Positions 16,398-24,577 of a stretch of DNA of 32,077 nucleotides are shown here, piece by piece. The notes under the pieces are model-generated. The model was not told the DNA's origin and made no database searches. It saw nothing but the letters and a program-made list of their open reading frames with translations. Source of the DNA: Bacteroides sp. UBA1773 (GTDB taxonomy: Bacteria > Bacteroidota > Bacteroidia > Bacteroidales > Bacteroidaceae). Each line of letters opens with the position of its first letter. Position 1 is the first letter of the stretch. A program made the translations under genes and the position numbers. The stretch lies in NCBI GenBank assembly GCA_002315285.1, contig DCGR01000093.1:1-32077 (forward strand). Reading direction: 5' to 3'.

Positions 16398-16421
16398 GAT
16401 TAAATTACAACAGGCACATTC

Positions 16422-16453
16422 GAAGGCCATGTCGTTCGAACGGCATGGCCTTC
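16422..16453 (+). terminator. Long palindromic terminator after uraA
   Basis: GAAGGCCATG and CATGGCCTTC pair perfectly, and the 12 bases between them (TCGTTCGAACGG) are again palindromic apart from one T-G pair. The whole is a 32-base near-perfect palindrome, followed by ATTCTTTCT, 24 bases after the uraA stop codon. Confidence 0.7.
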
Positions 16454-16553
16454 ATTCTTTCTAAAAGAACGCTCGAATAGCGACTGAATATAGGCCCAAC
16501 AAGATTGGACGATATTTTCTTAACATTATGACCACGAATTAGTCGAAAAAACA

Positions 16554-16561
16554 TATCTTTG
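16554..16561 (+). promoter_or_regulatory. -7 element of the kinase-peptidase-PqqD-ABC operon
   Basis: TATCTTTG is an exact -7 element ending 11 bases before the kinase start. No TTTG is seen 18-20 bases upstream, so the promoter may need an activator. Confidence 0.5.
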
Positions 16562-16572
16562 CAAAAAATTAG

Positions 16573-17463
16573 ATGATGAAAATACAAGATTTCATAGTGG
16601 CAGGATTTCGTTTCAGACTTGCAATGGAATCAAGCCAAAGCACTTGGAACAATTTGGCCCAATATGACTCATTCCGGGTCGATACCCATGGCGATGCTCT
16701 TTTCTGCTTAAACGTAGCAACGGAAGTTTATAAAGCGGAAGGAGAAGTTGTTCCCATTTGCAATTGTGGAGAAGAAGGTAACGAACCCCTTTTAAACGCC
16801 TATACGTGCGAACGAGGATGGATGTTTGAAATGTCCATCACCACTCATCATCCCATTTGCGCTCATTTGGTCATTTCGAATGATTTTTCTGAAGGTTTTT
16901 TGTATGTTGACAAACCGGAATTCGCCCAATTCAGTATCAACAACTCCCTCATGCTGATGTTTGCTTTTGCCACAGCATCGTCAAATACACTTGAAATGCA
17001 TGCATCTGTGGTTGTAAAGGATGGCATCGGGCATTTGTTTCTCGGGAAAAGCGGCACTGGCAAAAGCACTCACAGCAGCCTTTGGCTCAAGCACATTCCA
17101 CAGACAGAATTGCTCAACGACGACAATCCAATCGTGAAGGTCGAATCGGACGGTAGCGTTGTTGTTTATGGTTCTCCTTGGAGTGGCAAAACGCCATGTT
17201 ACCGTAATTGCTCGGCACGTATCGGATCGTTTGTGCAAATACGTCAAGCTCCAAAGAATGCCATACAACGACAGTCGGTAACAGATGCCATCATCTCCAT
17301 CTACACATCGTGTTCGGGCATGAAATGGAATCGTGAAATGGCCGATGGCTTGTTTGACACCCTACAAAAAATCATATCCAAGGTACCATGTTATCTTTTG
17401 GATTGTTTACCCGATGCAGAAGCTGCACAATTGTGCTCAAAAGCAGTTGAGAAAACCATATGA
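16573..17463 (+). CDS. HPr-kinase/PEPCK-fold protein kinase-like enzyme
   Basis: 296-residue enzyme of the HprK/PEP-carboxykinase-like fold. The P-loop LGKSGTGKST lies at 157-166, preceded by MHASVVV (His143) and followed by LLNDDNPIV (181-189, the equivalent of the HprK ADD motif) and GSPWSGKT (200-207). It lacks the N-terminal domain of true HPr kinase; residues 1-120 look like a separate small domain. Related kinases occur in lasso-peptide and other RiPP clusters, where they phosphorylate a peptide Ser. Here it overlaps by 4 bases a peptidase gene, then PqqD and an ABC exporter, so a peptide substrate is a reasonable inference; no PTS gene is near. ATG 16573 and ATG 16576 are both possible starts. 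Confidence 0.82.
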   Translation: MMKIQDFIVAGFRFRLAMESSQSTWNNLAQYDSFRVDTHGDALFCLNVATEVYKAEGEVVPICNCGEEGNEPLLNAYTCERGWMFEMSITTHHPICAHLVISNDFSEGFLYVDKPEFAQFSINNSLMLMFAFATASSNTLEMHASVVVKDGIGHLFLGKSGTGKSTHSSLWLKHIPQTELLNDDNPIVKVESDGSVVVYGSPWSGKTPCYRNCSARIGSFVQIRQAPKNAIQRQSVTDAIISIYTSCSGMKWNREMADGLFDTLQKIISKVPCYLLDCLPDAEAAQLCSKAVEKTI

Positions 17464-17933
17464 TGAGGGCGCGACTTGTAGTTCCGAACGAGATTCTTTT
17501 CGGCAACGATTTTGTGTCGAAATACTTGAGCGAGGGTAAACAAACCGTAATCATGACCAAAGGGTGCAGCATGTTGCCATTTATCATTGGCGTTCATGAC
17601 AGCGTATGCCTACAGCATCAGGACGAGCTGCGTCGTCTTGACATCGTGTTGGCTCACCTGAGCAATGGCAGTTACGTCCTCCACAGAATCGTCAGGATTG
17701 AAGGCAATAAGGTCACGCTGATGGGCGATGGGAACATTCGGGGACAAGAGCACTGCGAACGTCAGGACATACTTGGCACTGTAATGTCTGTAATCCATTC
17801 AAATGGCAAGGAAATTCCCTTCAGGACCCAATCCGAGCGCCATTTGGCACAATGTTGGATTAACTTACTACCCATCCGCAGGTATTTGTTGGCTATTTAT
17901 AAACGTACAATATTAAAACTACTATGCATTTAA
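17460..17933 (+). CDS. S24/S26-type peptidase (signal-peptidase-like)
   Basis: 157-residue protease related to signal peptidase I and LexA-type S24 peptidases. The nucleophile motif is KGCSMLP (Ser37), followed by LDIVLAHL and VLHRIV (74-79), then LMGDGN (87-92). Signal peptidases of the bacterial type have Lys in the second motif; this protein has His75, so it resembles the Ser-His SipW/eukaryotic branch. No N-terminal membrane helix is present; the C-terminus (about 134-157, INLLPIRRYLLAIYKRTILK) is hydrophobic-basic and could sit on the membrane. It overlaps the kinase gene by 4 bases and PqqD by 10. In this setting it could cut a leader peptide, which is inference. Confidence 0.8.
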   Translation: MMRARLVVPNEILFGNDFVSKYLSEGKQTVIMTKGCSMLPFIIGVHDSVCLQHQDELRRLDIVLAHLSNGSYVLHRIVRIEGNKVTLMGDGNIRGQEHCERQDILGTVMSVIHSNGKEIPFRTQSERHLAQCWINLLPIRRYLLAIYKRTILKLLCI

Positions 17934-18190
17934 AGGAAGGATTCAGATTAAGGACAATTTGTGGAGAAAACATTATTGTAGCAGAGGGCAAAACTCGTAT
18001 CAACTTCAACAAGATAATCGCCCTGAACGAATCTGCTGCTTATCTGTGGACTTCAGTGAGCGAAAAAGAGTTTACAATCGATGATTTGGCGACATTGCTC
18101 AAAGAACGATATGAGATTGATGATACTATTGCAAATGAAGATTCGGCAAAGATAGCAGAAAGCTGGGTATCGGCAGGTATTGCTGAATGA
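17924..18190 (+). CDS. PqqD-like protein (RiPP recognition element)
   Basis: 88-residue protein of the PqqD fold, a winged-helix-like domain that binds the leader of ribosomally made peptides and presents it to modifying enzymes. Typical features: N-terminal beta strands (FRLRTICGENIIV), the LNESAAYLWTSV segment with the helix that packs on the leader, and the final helical part DLATLLKERYEIDD. It is a stand-alone domain, as in lasso B1 and PqqD. It starts inside the peptidase gene (10-base overlap) and overlaps the exporter gene by 4 bases. No radical SAM or cyclase gene is nearby. Confidence 0.85.
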   Translation: MHLKEGFRLRTICGENIIVAEGKTRINFNKIIALNESAAYLWTSVSEKEFTIDDLATLLKERYEIDDTIANEDSAKIAESWVSAGIAE

Positions 18191-19845
18191 AATCCTGGAC
18201 AAGTAGCTTGCATGAGCTTGTTGACATGCTACGTCAAGTACAGTGGCGTATAGCATTAAGTTGCGCGATTGGTTTCTTTCGCGTAGCCATCTCACTCGCT
18301 TTTGTCTGGATTTGCAAACAGACTGTCGATGTTGCCACAGGGGCATCAGACAGAGGATTGAACTTCTGTGTAATTGCCTTGTTCGCCATCATCATATTGC
18401 GTGTCGCTTCATTAGTGGCAGCATCCTATTGGGAGAATATCATTACGGTACGAACCCAAAACCACATGCGTATGCAACTGTTCTCTCAGATCATGCATGG
18501 CCGATCCCAAAGTAGGGACACATTCCATTCTGGGGATGTTGTCAACAGGCTGGAAGAAGATGTGCGTGTCGTGAGTGAAATGCTTTGTTCCAATATTCCA
18601 GCCATGGTGGTTACAATCGTTCAGTTAGTTGCGGCATTTCTGTTCTTATATGGCATGGCTCCAAATTTGGCTTGGATCTTACTAATCATCATGCCAGTAG
18701 CAATCATCGTAAGCAAGATGTATTTTAATAAGATACGTATGCTTACCTCTGACATGCGAAAGACTGACAGTCGTGTACAAGAACAGCTACAAGAAAGCAT
18801 TCAGCACAGGATGCTAATCCAAGCGTTTGAGGCAACAGAGAGTGTTGTTGAGAAGATGGTGAACACACAACACTTGAAATACTCGTTATGTAAGGCAAGA
18901 TTGCGCTATAGTTCCACTGCACGTGCTTTTATGGCAATCGGATTTATGACAGGCTATGTCGTAGCATTTCTATGGGGAGTATATGGGCTACAAGAACATG
19001 ACATCACCTATGGCACAATGACTGCCTTTTTGCAACTTGTGGCACAAATCCAACGTCCTTTTGCCGATTTGAGCCAACATATTCCGGCTTTCATCCACAC
19101 GTTGGCATCGGTTGACAGACTGACAGAATTAAAACAACAACCTACCGACTCTGATCTCCAACCTCAAAAGATTACCGGCAATGTTGGCATTCGGGTCAAG
19201 CATCTCACATTTGCCTATCCCGATGCCGCTCACAATGTGATATGTGACTTTTCTCACGATTTCAAGCCAGGCTCCAGCACAGTTATCATGGGAGAGACAG
19301 GAAGTGGCAAAAGTACTTTCGCGCGATTGTTGTTATCATTGCTTTCTCCCAGTGAGGGTCAAATTCATGTGTACAATAACCAACATGAAGTGGAAGCATC
19401 GGAAGCCACTCGCTGCAATTTCATGTATGTGCCACAGGGGAACAGTCTGCTAAGCGGTACTATCCGACAAAACCTGTATCTTGCCAAACCGGATGCCTCT
19501 GATGCTGAATTGGAAGAGGTGCTACATGTAGCAGTAGCAGACTTTGTATGGCAGTTGCCCCAACAAATAGATACCGTATGCAACGAACATGGAGGCGGAC
19601 TAAGTGAAGGACAGGCCCAACGTATCGCCATTGCCCGATCGTTGCTTCGGCCAGGAGGTGTCCTCATTCTCGACGAATCCACCTCAGCTCTTGATGTGGA
19701 AACGGAAGCGACACTTCTTGATCGCCTCAACGCATTTGTGAAAGGCAAGAAAACCTTAATCTGGATTTCACATCACACCATTCTCACTCATCACTGCGAT
19801 GTCCTTTCACTCAAGATTTCCGACTTGCATTCCACCGCCACATAG
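18187..19845 (+). CDS. ABC transporter, fused permease and ATPase (peptide exporter type)
   Basis: 552-residue half-transporter of the exporter class. A six-helix membrane domain occupies about 1-310, and the ATPase domain about 330-552 has Walker A GETGSGKST (369-377), Q-loop Gln417, signature LSEGQAQR (472-479, Glu in place of the second Gly of LSGGQ), Walker B LILDE and switch His. There is no C39 peptidase domain, so leader removal would have to be done by another protein, fitting the S24/S26 peptidase two genes upstream. Probably a homodimer in the inner membrane. It overlaps PqqD by 4 bases and is followed 27 bases later by dacB. Confidence 0.92.
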   Translation: MKSWTSSLHELVDMLRQVQWRIALSCAIGFFRVAISLAFVWICKQTVDVATGASDRGLNFCVIALFAIIILRVASLVAASYWENIITVRTQNHMRMQLFSQIMHGRSQSRDTFHSGDVVNRLEEDVRVVSEMLCSNIPAMVVTIVQLVAAFLFLYGMAPNLAWILLIIMPVAIIVSKMYFNKIRMLTSDMRKTDSRVQEQLQESIQHRMLIQAFEATESVVEKMVNTQHLKYSLCKARLRYSSTARAFMAIGFMTGYVVAFLWGVYGLQEHDITYGTMTAFLQLVAQIQRPFADLSQHIPAFIHTLASVDRLTELKQQPTDSDLQPQKITGNVGIRVKHLTFAYPDAAHNVICDFSHDFKPGSSTVIMGETGSGKSTFARLLLSLLSPSEGQIHVYNNQHEVEASEATRCNFMYVPQGNSLLSGTIRQNLYLAKPDASDAELEEVLHVAVADFVWQLPQQIDTVCNEHGGGLSEGQAQRIAIARSLLRPGGVLILDESTSALDVETEATLLDRLNAFVKGKKTLIWISHHTILTHHCDVLSLKISDLHSTAT

Positions 19846-19872
19846 GCATGTTCCATCATTATTCCACCATCC

Positions 19873-21195
19873 ATGCAACGTCCTTTCATCCTGACAGTCG
19901 TTTTTCTCCTTGTTCATTCGGGTCTTTTGTTCTCACAAGATAGGTTTCAGCAGCTCAACACATTATTGCAATCCTCACCCTTGTTGCAAACATCTGACGT
20001 TGGCATTGTAGTTTATGATCTTACTGATCAGAAAATCGTTTTCGAACATCAAGCCGATCATTTATATCGACCCGCATCCGTACAAAAACTCCTCACCACC
20101 ATTACGGCCATCAGCACTCTTGGTCCTGATTATTGTTTGGACACCAGTTGGAACCTTCAGGGTGACACATTGGTGTTCAAAGGCGGATTTGACCCGTTTT
20201 TCTCAGAATCGGATCTGGACAGTCTATTGCAAGCTGTACCCCAGCATCAACACATAAGTGCAGACGTAACGATGACAGATTCGACGTATTGGGGAAAAGG
20301 CTGGTGTTGGGACGATGCCCCCAACAGTTTTCAGCCCTATCTGTCGCCACTTATGCTCGACGAAGGCTGCGTTAGTGTTGAGGTATGTCCTTCCGTTGCC
20401 GACTCCTTAGCGATTGTCCGTGTCCATCCATTCTCCCCTATCTATTCCATTTCGAACATGGTTGTCACAAAACGCGGACAAAACAACGACCTACACATAA
20501 CACGCAACTGGATGCAGCAAGGGAATGACATTCTACTTACAGGAACTGTGAGCACTCCACAAACATTGTCGATAAGCATATTCCCTTCCGATAGGTTCTT
20601 CATGAGTGTAGTGGCGAATAAACTTGTCTGGGCAAACACCGACAATCGCACCACTAATCGCCACTTTCACCGCCCAATTACGGATGTCATTTTGAAAACA
20701 CTCAAGGAAAGCGACAACCTGGGTGCAGAAGCCTTGTTCTATCATCTTGCCTCACACCACGCCCGACACGCCCATGCGAACAGTTCCGATGCCGTTGAAG
20801 CAATCAATGATTTCATTCAAGACAAGCTTCATCTGAATCCTTCAGCGTATCACATAGCCGATGGAAGTGGCCTTTCAAATTACAACCGCATATCAGCACG
20901 TCTTGTTCTCGCCTTCTTACAATATGCCCATGCACACATTCAGGATTTTTCCTCTTATCTGCCAGTTTCCGGCATTGATGGCACACTCAAGAACAGACTT
21001 GCGTCAAAAAAACACCGTAGGAAAATCCATGCCAAAACAGGTAGCATGAGCGGAGTCTCTTCGTTGGCTGGTTATCTGACAACGGCCGATGGACATATGT
21101 TAGCATTTGTCATCATCAACCAAAACATGTTATCCCAGCGAGATGCACGCCACTTTCAGGACGAATTCCTAAAACGCCTATGGCAGCATCCATAA
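19873..21195 (+). CDS. dacB: D-Ala-D-Ala carboxypeptidase/endopeptidase, class C PBP (S13)
   Basis: Periplasmic penicillin-binding protein of 440 residues that trims D-Ala or opens peptidoglycan cross-links. The signal peptide (MQRPFILTVVFLLVHSGLLF, then SQD) is followed by the S13 domain. Motif 1 is PASVQKLLT with Ser69 and Lys72, motif 2 is DGSGLSNYN, and motif 3 is AKTGSMSGVSSLAGYL. A large insertion between motifs 1 and 2 is normal for DacB/PBP4. It lies 27 bases after the ABC transporter and has no visible promoter of its own, so it may be the last gene of the peptide-like operon; whether it is functionally linked is open. Confidence 0.93.
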   Translation: MQRPFILTVVFLLVHSGLLFSQDRFQQLNTLLQSSPLLQTSDVGIVVYDLTDQKIVFEHQADHLYRPASVQKLLTTITAISTLGPDYCLDTSWNLQGDTLVFKGGFDPFFSESDLDSLLQAVPQHQHISADVTMTDSTYWGKGWCWDDAPNSFQPYLSPLMLDEGCVSVEVCPSVADSLAIVRVHPFSPIYSISNMVVTKRGQNNDLHITRNWMQQGNDILLTGTVSTPQTLSISIFPSDRFFMSVVANKLVWANTDNRTTNRHFHRPITDVILKTLKESDNLGAEALFYHLASHHARHAHANSSDAVEAINDFIQDKLHLNPSAYHIADGSGLSNYNRISARLVLAFLQYAHAHIQDFSSYLPVSGIDGTLKNRLASKKHRRKIHAKTGSMSGVSSLAGYLTTADGHMLAFVIINQNMLSQRDARHFQDEFLKRLWQHP

Positions 21196-21277
21196 AGCAC
21201 ACACAACGGCAGATTCCGCAAATCAAGCTAAGGCTGACCGCCGAATCCCATAAAATACTAAAAATATTGAAGAAAAT

Positions 21278-21308
21278 ATTGTTATCACAAATTTGTTTTG
21301 TAACTTTG
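21278..21308 (+). promoter_or_regulatory. Promoter of the SDR gene
   Basis: ATTG (21278-21281), 19 bases, TAACTTTG (21301-21308): exact -7 element, 3 of 4 bases at -33, 44 bases before the start codon. Confidence 0.65.
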
Positions 21309-21352
21309 CCCAAACGAAACAAAAACAGTCATATCATAAAATAGTAACAATT

Positions 21353-22162
21353 ATGAATCAGAACGTTAATTTTTCACTCGAAGGTAAGAACGCTTGGATC
21401 ACAGGCGGATCTTATGGCATTGGTTTCAACATTGCAAAAGCTTTCGTTGCGGCTGGTATCAAGAACATCATTTTCAACGACATCAATCAGGAAGCCGTAA
21501 ATCGTGGTCTTGCCAACTACAAGGAGGCTGGAATTGAAAATGTACACGCATACGTATGCGATGTCACCAACGAGGATCAGGTAAAGGCACTTGTTAGTCA
21601 AATCCACGAAGAAGTTGGTCAGATAGACATTCTTGTCAACAATGCAGGCATCATCAAGCGCATTCCCATGCACGAGATGACTCGTAAGGAGTTCCAGCAG
21701 GTTATTGATATCGACCTTGTAGGTCCATACATCGTTTCTGCTGCCGTAATTCCCGAGATGATGGAACGTCGCGAAGGCAAGATCATCAATATCTGCTCAA
21801 TGATGTCAGAGCTTGGCCGTGAGACAGTTTCCGCATACGCAGCCGCCAAGGGCGGCTTGAAGATGCTTACACGCAACATCTGCTCCGAATACGGTGAATA
21901 CAACATTCAGTGTAATGGTATCGGCCCGGGTTACATCGCAACACCTCAGACAGCACCTCTGCGCGAGCGTCAGCCAGATGGTAGCCGTCATCCTTTTGAC
22001 AGCTTCATTTGTGCCAAGACTCCAGCAGGTCGTTGGTTGGATCCAGCCGAACTGGGCGGCCCTGCAGTGTTCCTGGCTTCACACGCTTCTGATGCTGTCA
22101 ACGGACACGTGCTGTATGTTGATGGCGGTATCTTGGCTTACATTGGCAAGCAGCCTAAGTAA
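21353..22162 (+). CDS. SDR-family oxidoreductase, gluconate 5-dehydrogenase / KduD-like
   Basis: Short-chain dehydrogenase of 269 residues. The NAD(P)-binding TGGSYGIG motif lies near residues 17-24, NNAGIIKR in the middle, the catalytic SerTyrLys set includes YAAAKGG, and GPGYIATPQT follows. Closest in feel to 5-keto-D-gluconate reductase or 2-deoxy-D-gluconate 3-dehydrogenase (KduD), acting on sugar acids; the exact substrate is not fixed by sequence, and no KduI or other uronate gene is in the window. Codons look highly biased (CGT for Arg, GGT/GGC for Gly), suggesting strong expression. ATG 21353 was chosen because the longer frame would begin upstream of the -7 element. A strong terminator follows. 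Confidence 0.88.
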   Translation: MNQNVNFSLEGKNAWITGGSYGIGFNIAKAFVAAGIKNIIFNDINQEAVNRGLANYKEAGIENVHAYVCDVTNEDQVKALVSQIHEEVGQIDILVNNAGIIKRIPMHEMTRKEFQQVIDIDLVGPYIVSAAVIPEMMERREGKIINICSMMSELGRETVSAYAAAKGGLKMLTRNICSEYGEYNIQCNGIGPGYIATPQTAPLRERQPDGSRHPFDSFICAKTPAGRWLDPAELGGPAVFLASHASDAVNGHVLYVDGGILAYIGKQPK

Positions 22163-22183
22163 TTACAAAGAATTCATACATTC

Positions 22184-22221
22184 GAGGTGTGTCTGGCAAG
22201 GTCGGACGCACCTCATTTTTT
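22184..22221 (+). terminator. Intrinsic terminator after the SDR gene
   Basis: GAGGTGTGTC and GACGCACCTC pair over 10 bp (one G-U) around an 11-base loop, followed directly by ATTTTTT. Confidence 0.85.
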
Positions 22222-22257
22222 CCTCATGAAATTACCGCAATTTTCCCAAAAACGCAA

Positions 22258-23319
22258 ATGTTTTCTCCTCTTCCAGACCGTCCGACAGTAAGCGTAGTCA
22301 TGTGCACTTATAATGGCGGCGACTATGTTCGTGGCCAGTTGGATTCCATATTGTCCCAATCTTATCCCATAGCGGAAATCATCATCCAAGACGACCAGAG
22401 TAACGACGGAGTTACGATTCCCATCTTGCAAGAATACGTTTCGCTGCATCCCGACAAGGTGAGACTCTTTTCCACGACAAGCCGCGATGGCATCAATCAT
22501 AATTTCCTGACAGCCATGAAACGCGCAAAGGGTGACCTGATTGCCTGGTCCGATCAGGACGACATTTGGTCGCCCGACAAAATAGAACGTCAGGTAAACA
22601 TTTTGGGCGACAACTGGATTTGCTTCCACATCACTCATCCGTTTTATGGGAAGGCACCTGAATTTTCCTCTTTGGTATGGGACAAACGAATGCCAAACTT
22701 CGGCCTTGAACGCACTTTGTTTTTGGGCTGTGTTCCAGGACATACGCAACTGTTTCGACGCGATTTCTTTGAGTGGTTCCACGCCCATTATTCAGAAGAA
22801 GAATTGCGGCAGGCAGGCAAATCGTATTACATCGACACAATGCTCTCCATCATTGCCGACGCCTTCCATAAGGTCGTTTGCATTGTTGAACCGCTTGATT
22901 TGCACCGTCGTCTTTCCACATCGGTTTCAGAGAGCGGTGCAAAAAAAATTTCCGATAGGTCCTTGTCTAATCTTGTTCGTCAGATTGTCAAGTATTCAAA
23001 TCCCTCTTTTCAAAAGGTTATCCGTCCCGTCATACAGTTACGTTTTCGAAACATGCTGTTGTTGCTGAGTAAATTTCCAGAAGCGCCCTACACATCTCAT
23101 GCCCACGACATCATTTCATCCTATCTATCCACAGGCTTGTTAAGGAACGTACGCTTCACGTATGCACTTGTTTGCAATCGGAATCGTATATTCTATTCCG
23201 TTGAGCGTCATCAGTGGGTGGCAGTGTTACGTGCCATACTGTTCACAGTGACACTTTACAGCTACTTCGAAATCTCGTACAAGAACATACTCTTTGGAAA
23301 GGCTGAAGATGTAAAATAA
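22258..23319 (+). CDS. Family 2 glycosyltransferase
   Basis: GT-A fold sugar transferase of 353 residues, probably adding a sugar to a surface polysaccharide or glycan in the cytoplasm. Opens with VSVVMCTYNGGDYVRGQLDS, the nucleotide-sugar strand, then IIIQDDQSNDG, and WSDQDDIWSPDKI, which holds the DxD metal motif. The C-terminal half is helical and basic, without clear membrane helices. Start at ATG 22258 gives the family N-terminus; the frame is open further upstream through the terminator. No consensus promoter is seen between the terminator and the start, so it may rely on read-through or a weak promoter. No other glycan gene is adjacent. Confidence 0.87.
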   Translation: MFSPLPDRPTVSVVMCTYNGGDYVRGQLDSILSQSYPIAEIIIQDDQSNDGVTIPILQEYVSLHPDKVRLFSTTSRDGINHNFLTAMKRAKGDLIAWSDQDDIWSPDKIERQVNILGDNWICFHITHPFYGKAPEFSSLVWDKRMPNFGLERTLFLGCVPGHTQLFRRDFFEWFHAHYSEEELRQAGKSYYIDTMLSIIADAFHKVVCIVEPLDLHRRLSTSVSESGAKKISDRSLSNLVRQIVKYSNPSFQKVIRPVIQLRFRNMLLLLSKFPEAPYTSHAHDIISSYLSTGLLRNVRFTYALVCNRNRIFYSVERHQWVAVLRAILFTVTLYSYFEISYKNILFGKAEDVK

Positions 23320-23320
23320 G

Positions 23321-23347
23321 TGAATCCGAACCTGAGGTCCAGATTCA
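23321..23347 (-). terminator. Terminator after the GH172 gene
   Basis: On the minus strand TGAATCTGGACC and GGTTCGGATTCA pair over 12 bp with two G-U pairs around TCA, followed by CTTATTTT. The plus-strand version has two mismatches, so it works mainly for the minus strand. Confidence 0.6.
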
Positions 23348-23359
23348 TGGTCAGCATGC

Positions 23360-24535
23360 TCAATTACATTCCAATTCTTCCCAGGTCGGCAACTGAGGGA
23401 ATTGTGCATGAGGCTCCAACTGATACCAGAATGCGGTAGAAGCCACATCTGAATGTTGTGCCAAATATCTTCCATCGTAATGCCAGCCAAGGTCTTGAAT
23501 GGTCATCTTGAGGGATTTCTTGAAACGGATGGGATCTTGTATGTGCCATCTGTACAGTCCGAATCGTTGCTGCGATTGGTATGTACCATCTGGGCGGATC
23601 ACCTGGCACAATCCAGAGTAAGGACTGGTGAACTCATTGTATTTTCCATTCGAGTCGAAGTTATAAGAGCCGCAGAAATAATCCTCCAAGCCTGTATGGC
23701 AAATGGTTGGGAACTTTGTGTCGCCATCGATGAAGAACTTGGTCTCACCTTCGCCCCACCAGCCCACATTATGCACGCCCCAAGCCAAGTAAACGCCTAC
23801 GTATTGTCCCTGTCCTTTCACACCATCAAGTATGGTGAAATCTGATGGCTCGTTGTAGCGTGTATGGCGGAACTGTGCATGGAAATAAGCGGCATCATCG
23901 GGAACTTCCGTCAAGGTATAATCCACTTGATAATATAATGTAAGTTCAGCCTTGGGGTCGATGTTCTCCATCGTAATCTTGCATTTCTTGCGGAAAGGCA
24001 TCGACCAATAGCAGTTGAATGCCCGTCCAGGGTTTACGCATACGGCCAACGAGTTGAGAGGGGCATATTCGTTCCATCCCATGCAAAAGAAGTCACCGAC
24101 AGGACATTCCACCGAAGGTGTTTTCTCATCGTCCCAGTAGATGCGGATAATGGTCCAGCGCCAGTTGCTGCCTCTGTTAGGGGTCATCCAAATGTGTTGT
24201 ACTGCTCCCGGGCCTTCCATCTCGGCAATGGTCAAGGTCTCTCCTGCCGCAATTTTCACGTAAGGATTGACCTTCCAGGTTTGTCCAAGGTCGCGTGCCG
24301 CCCATGATGCATTGTTTTCATTACGACGTATAGGATTTGAAGGTGTGGCCATACCACCTTTGCCTCTTTCTCCCGTAAAGTTCTCAGGGCTGATGGAACG
24401 TGTTTCCGCTTTCGACACCCTCGACAGGTTGCTTAAGTTCATGTCAAGTCCATTGAAAGGTGTCTGTGCAAAACCAGACATGTTGACTGCGAGCAAACCA
24501 GCCAACAACATTTGCTTCATCGGTAGATTTTTCAT
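23360..24535 (-). CDS. DUF2961 / glycoside hydrolase family 172 protein, exported
   Basis: 391-residue exported protein of the DUF2961 family, now GH172, whose studied members act on difructose dianhydride or D-arabinofuranosides. A signal peptide (MKNLPMKQMLLAGLLAVNMS, then GFAQ) is followed by the fold: GPGAVQHIWMT (108-118), IYWDDEKTPSVECPVGDFF (132-150), WWGEGETKFFIDGD (259-272) and TGLEDYF (281-287). Candidate catalytic glutamates are Glu262 or Glu264 and Glu284, at the spacing expected for the family. The frame extends 12 codons upstream (to 24571), but the start at 24535 gives a normal signal peptide. Last gene of the minus-strand run, 42 bases after the HIT gene. No polysaccharide-utilisation genes are adjacent. 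Substrate unknown. Confidence 0.87.
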   Translation of the reverse strand: MKNLPMKQMLLAGLLAVNMSGFAQTPFNGLDMNLSNLSRVSKAETRSISPENFTGERGKGGMATPSNPIRRNENNASWAARDLGQTWKVNPYVKIAAGETLTIAEMEGPGAVQHIWMTPNRGSNWRWTIIRIYWDDEKTPSVECPVGDFFCMGWNEYAPLNSLAVCVNPGRAFNCYWSMPFRKKCKITMENIDPKAELTLYYQVDYTLTEVPDDAAYFHAQFRHTRYNEPSDFTILDGVKGQGQYVGVYLAWGVHNVGWWGEGETKFFIDGDTKFPTICHTGLEDYFCGSYNFDSNGKYNEFTSPYSGLCQVIRPDGTYQSQQRFGLYRWHIQDPIRFKKSLKMTIQDLGWHYDGRYLAQHSDVASTAFWYQLEPHAQFPQLPTWEELECN

Positions 24536-24577
24536 TTTTTTGCTGTGTTTTGGTGTTAGGTTTATATACATCCTTCA

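Noticed and set aside
16573..17463. Annotation of the kinase-like gene as PEP carboxykinase or true HPr kinase
   Set aside because: It lacks the HprK N-terminal domain and any PTS neighbour, and is too short for PEP carboxykinase; only the P-loop core is shared.
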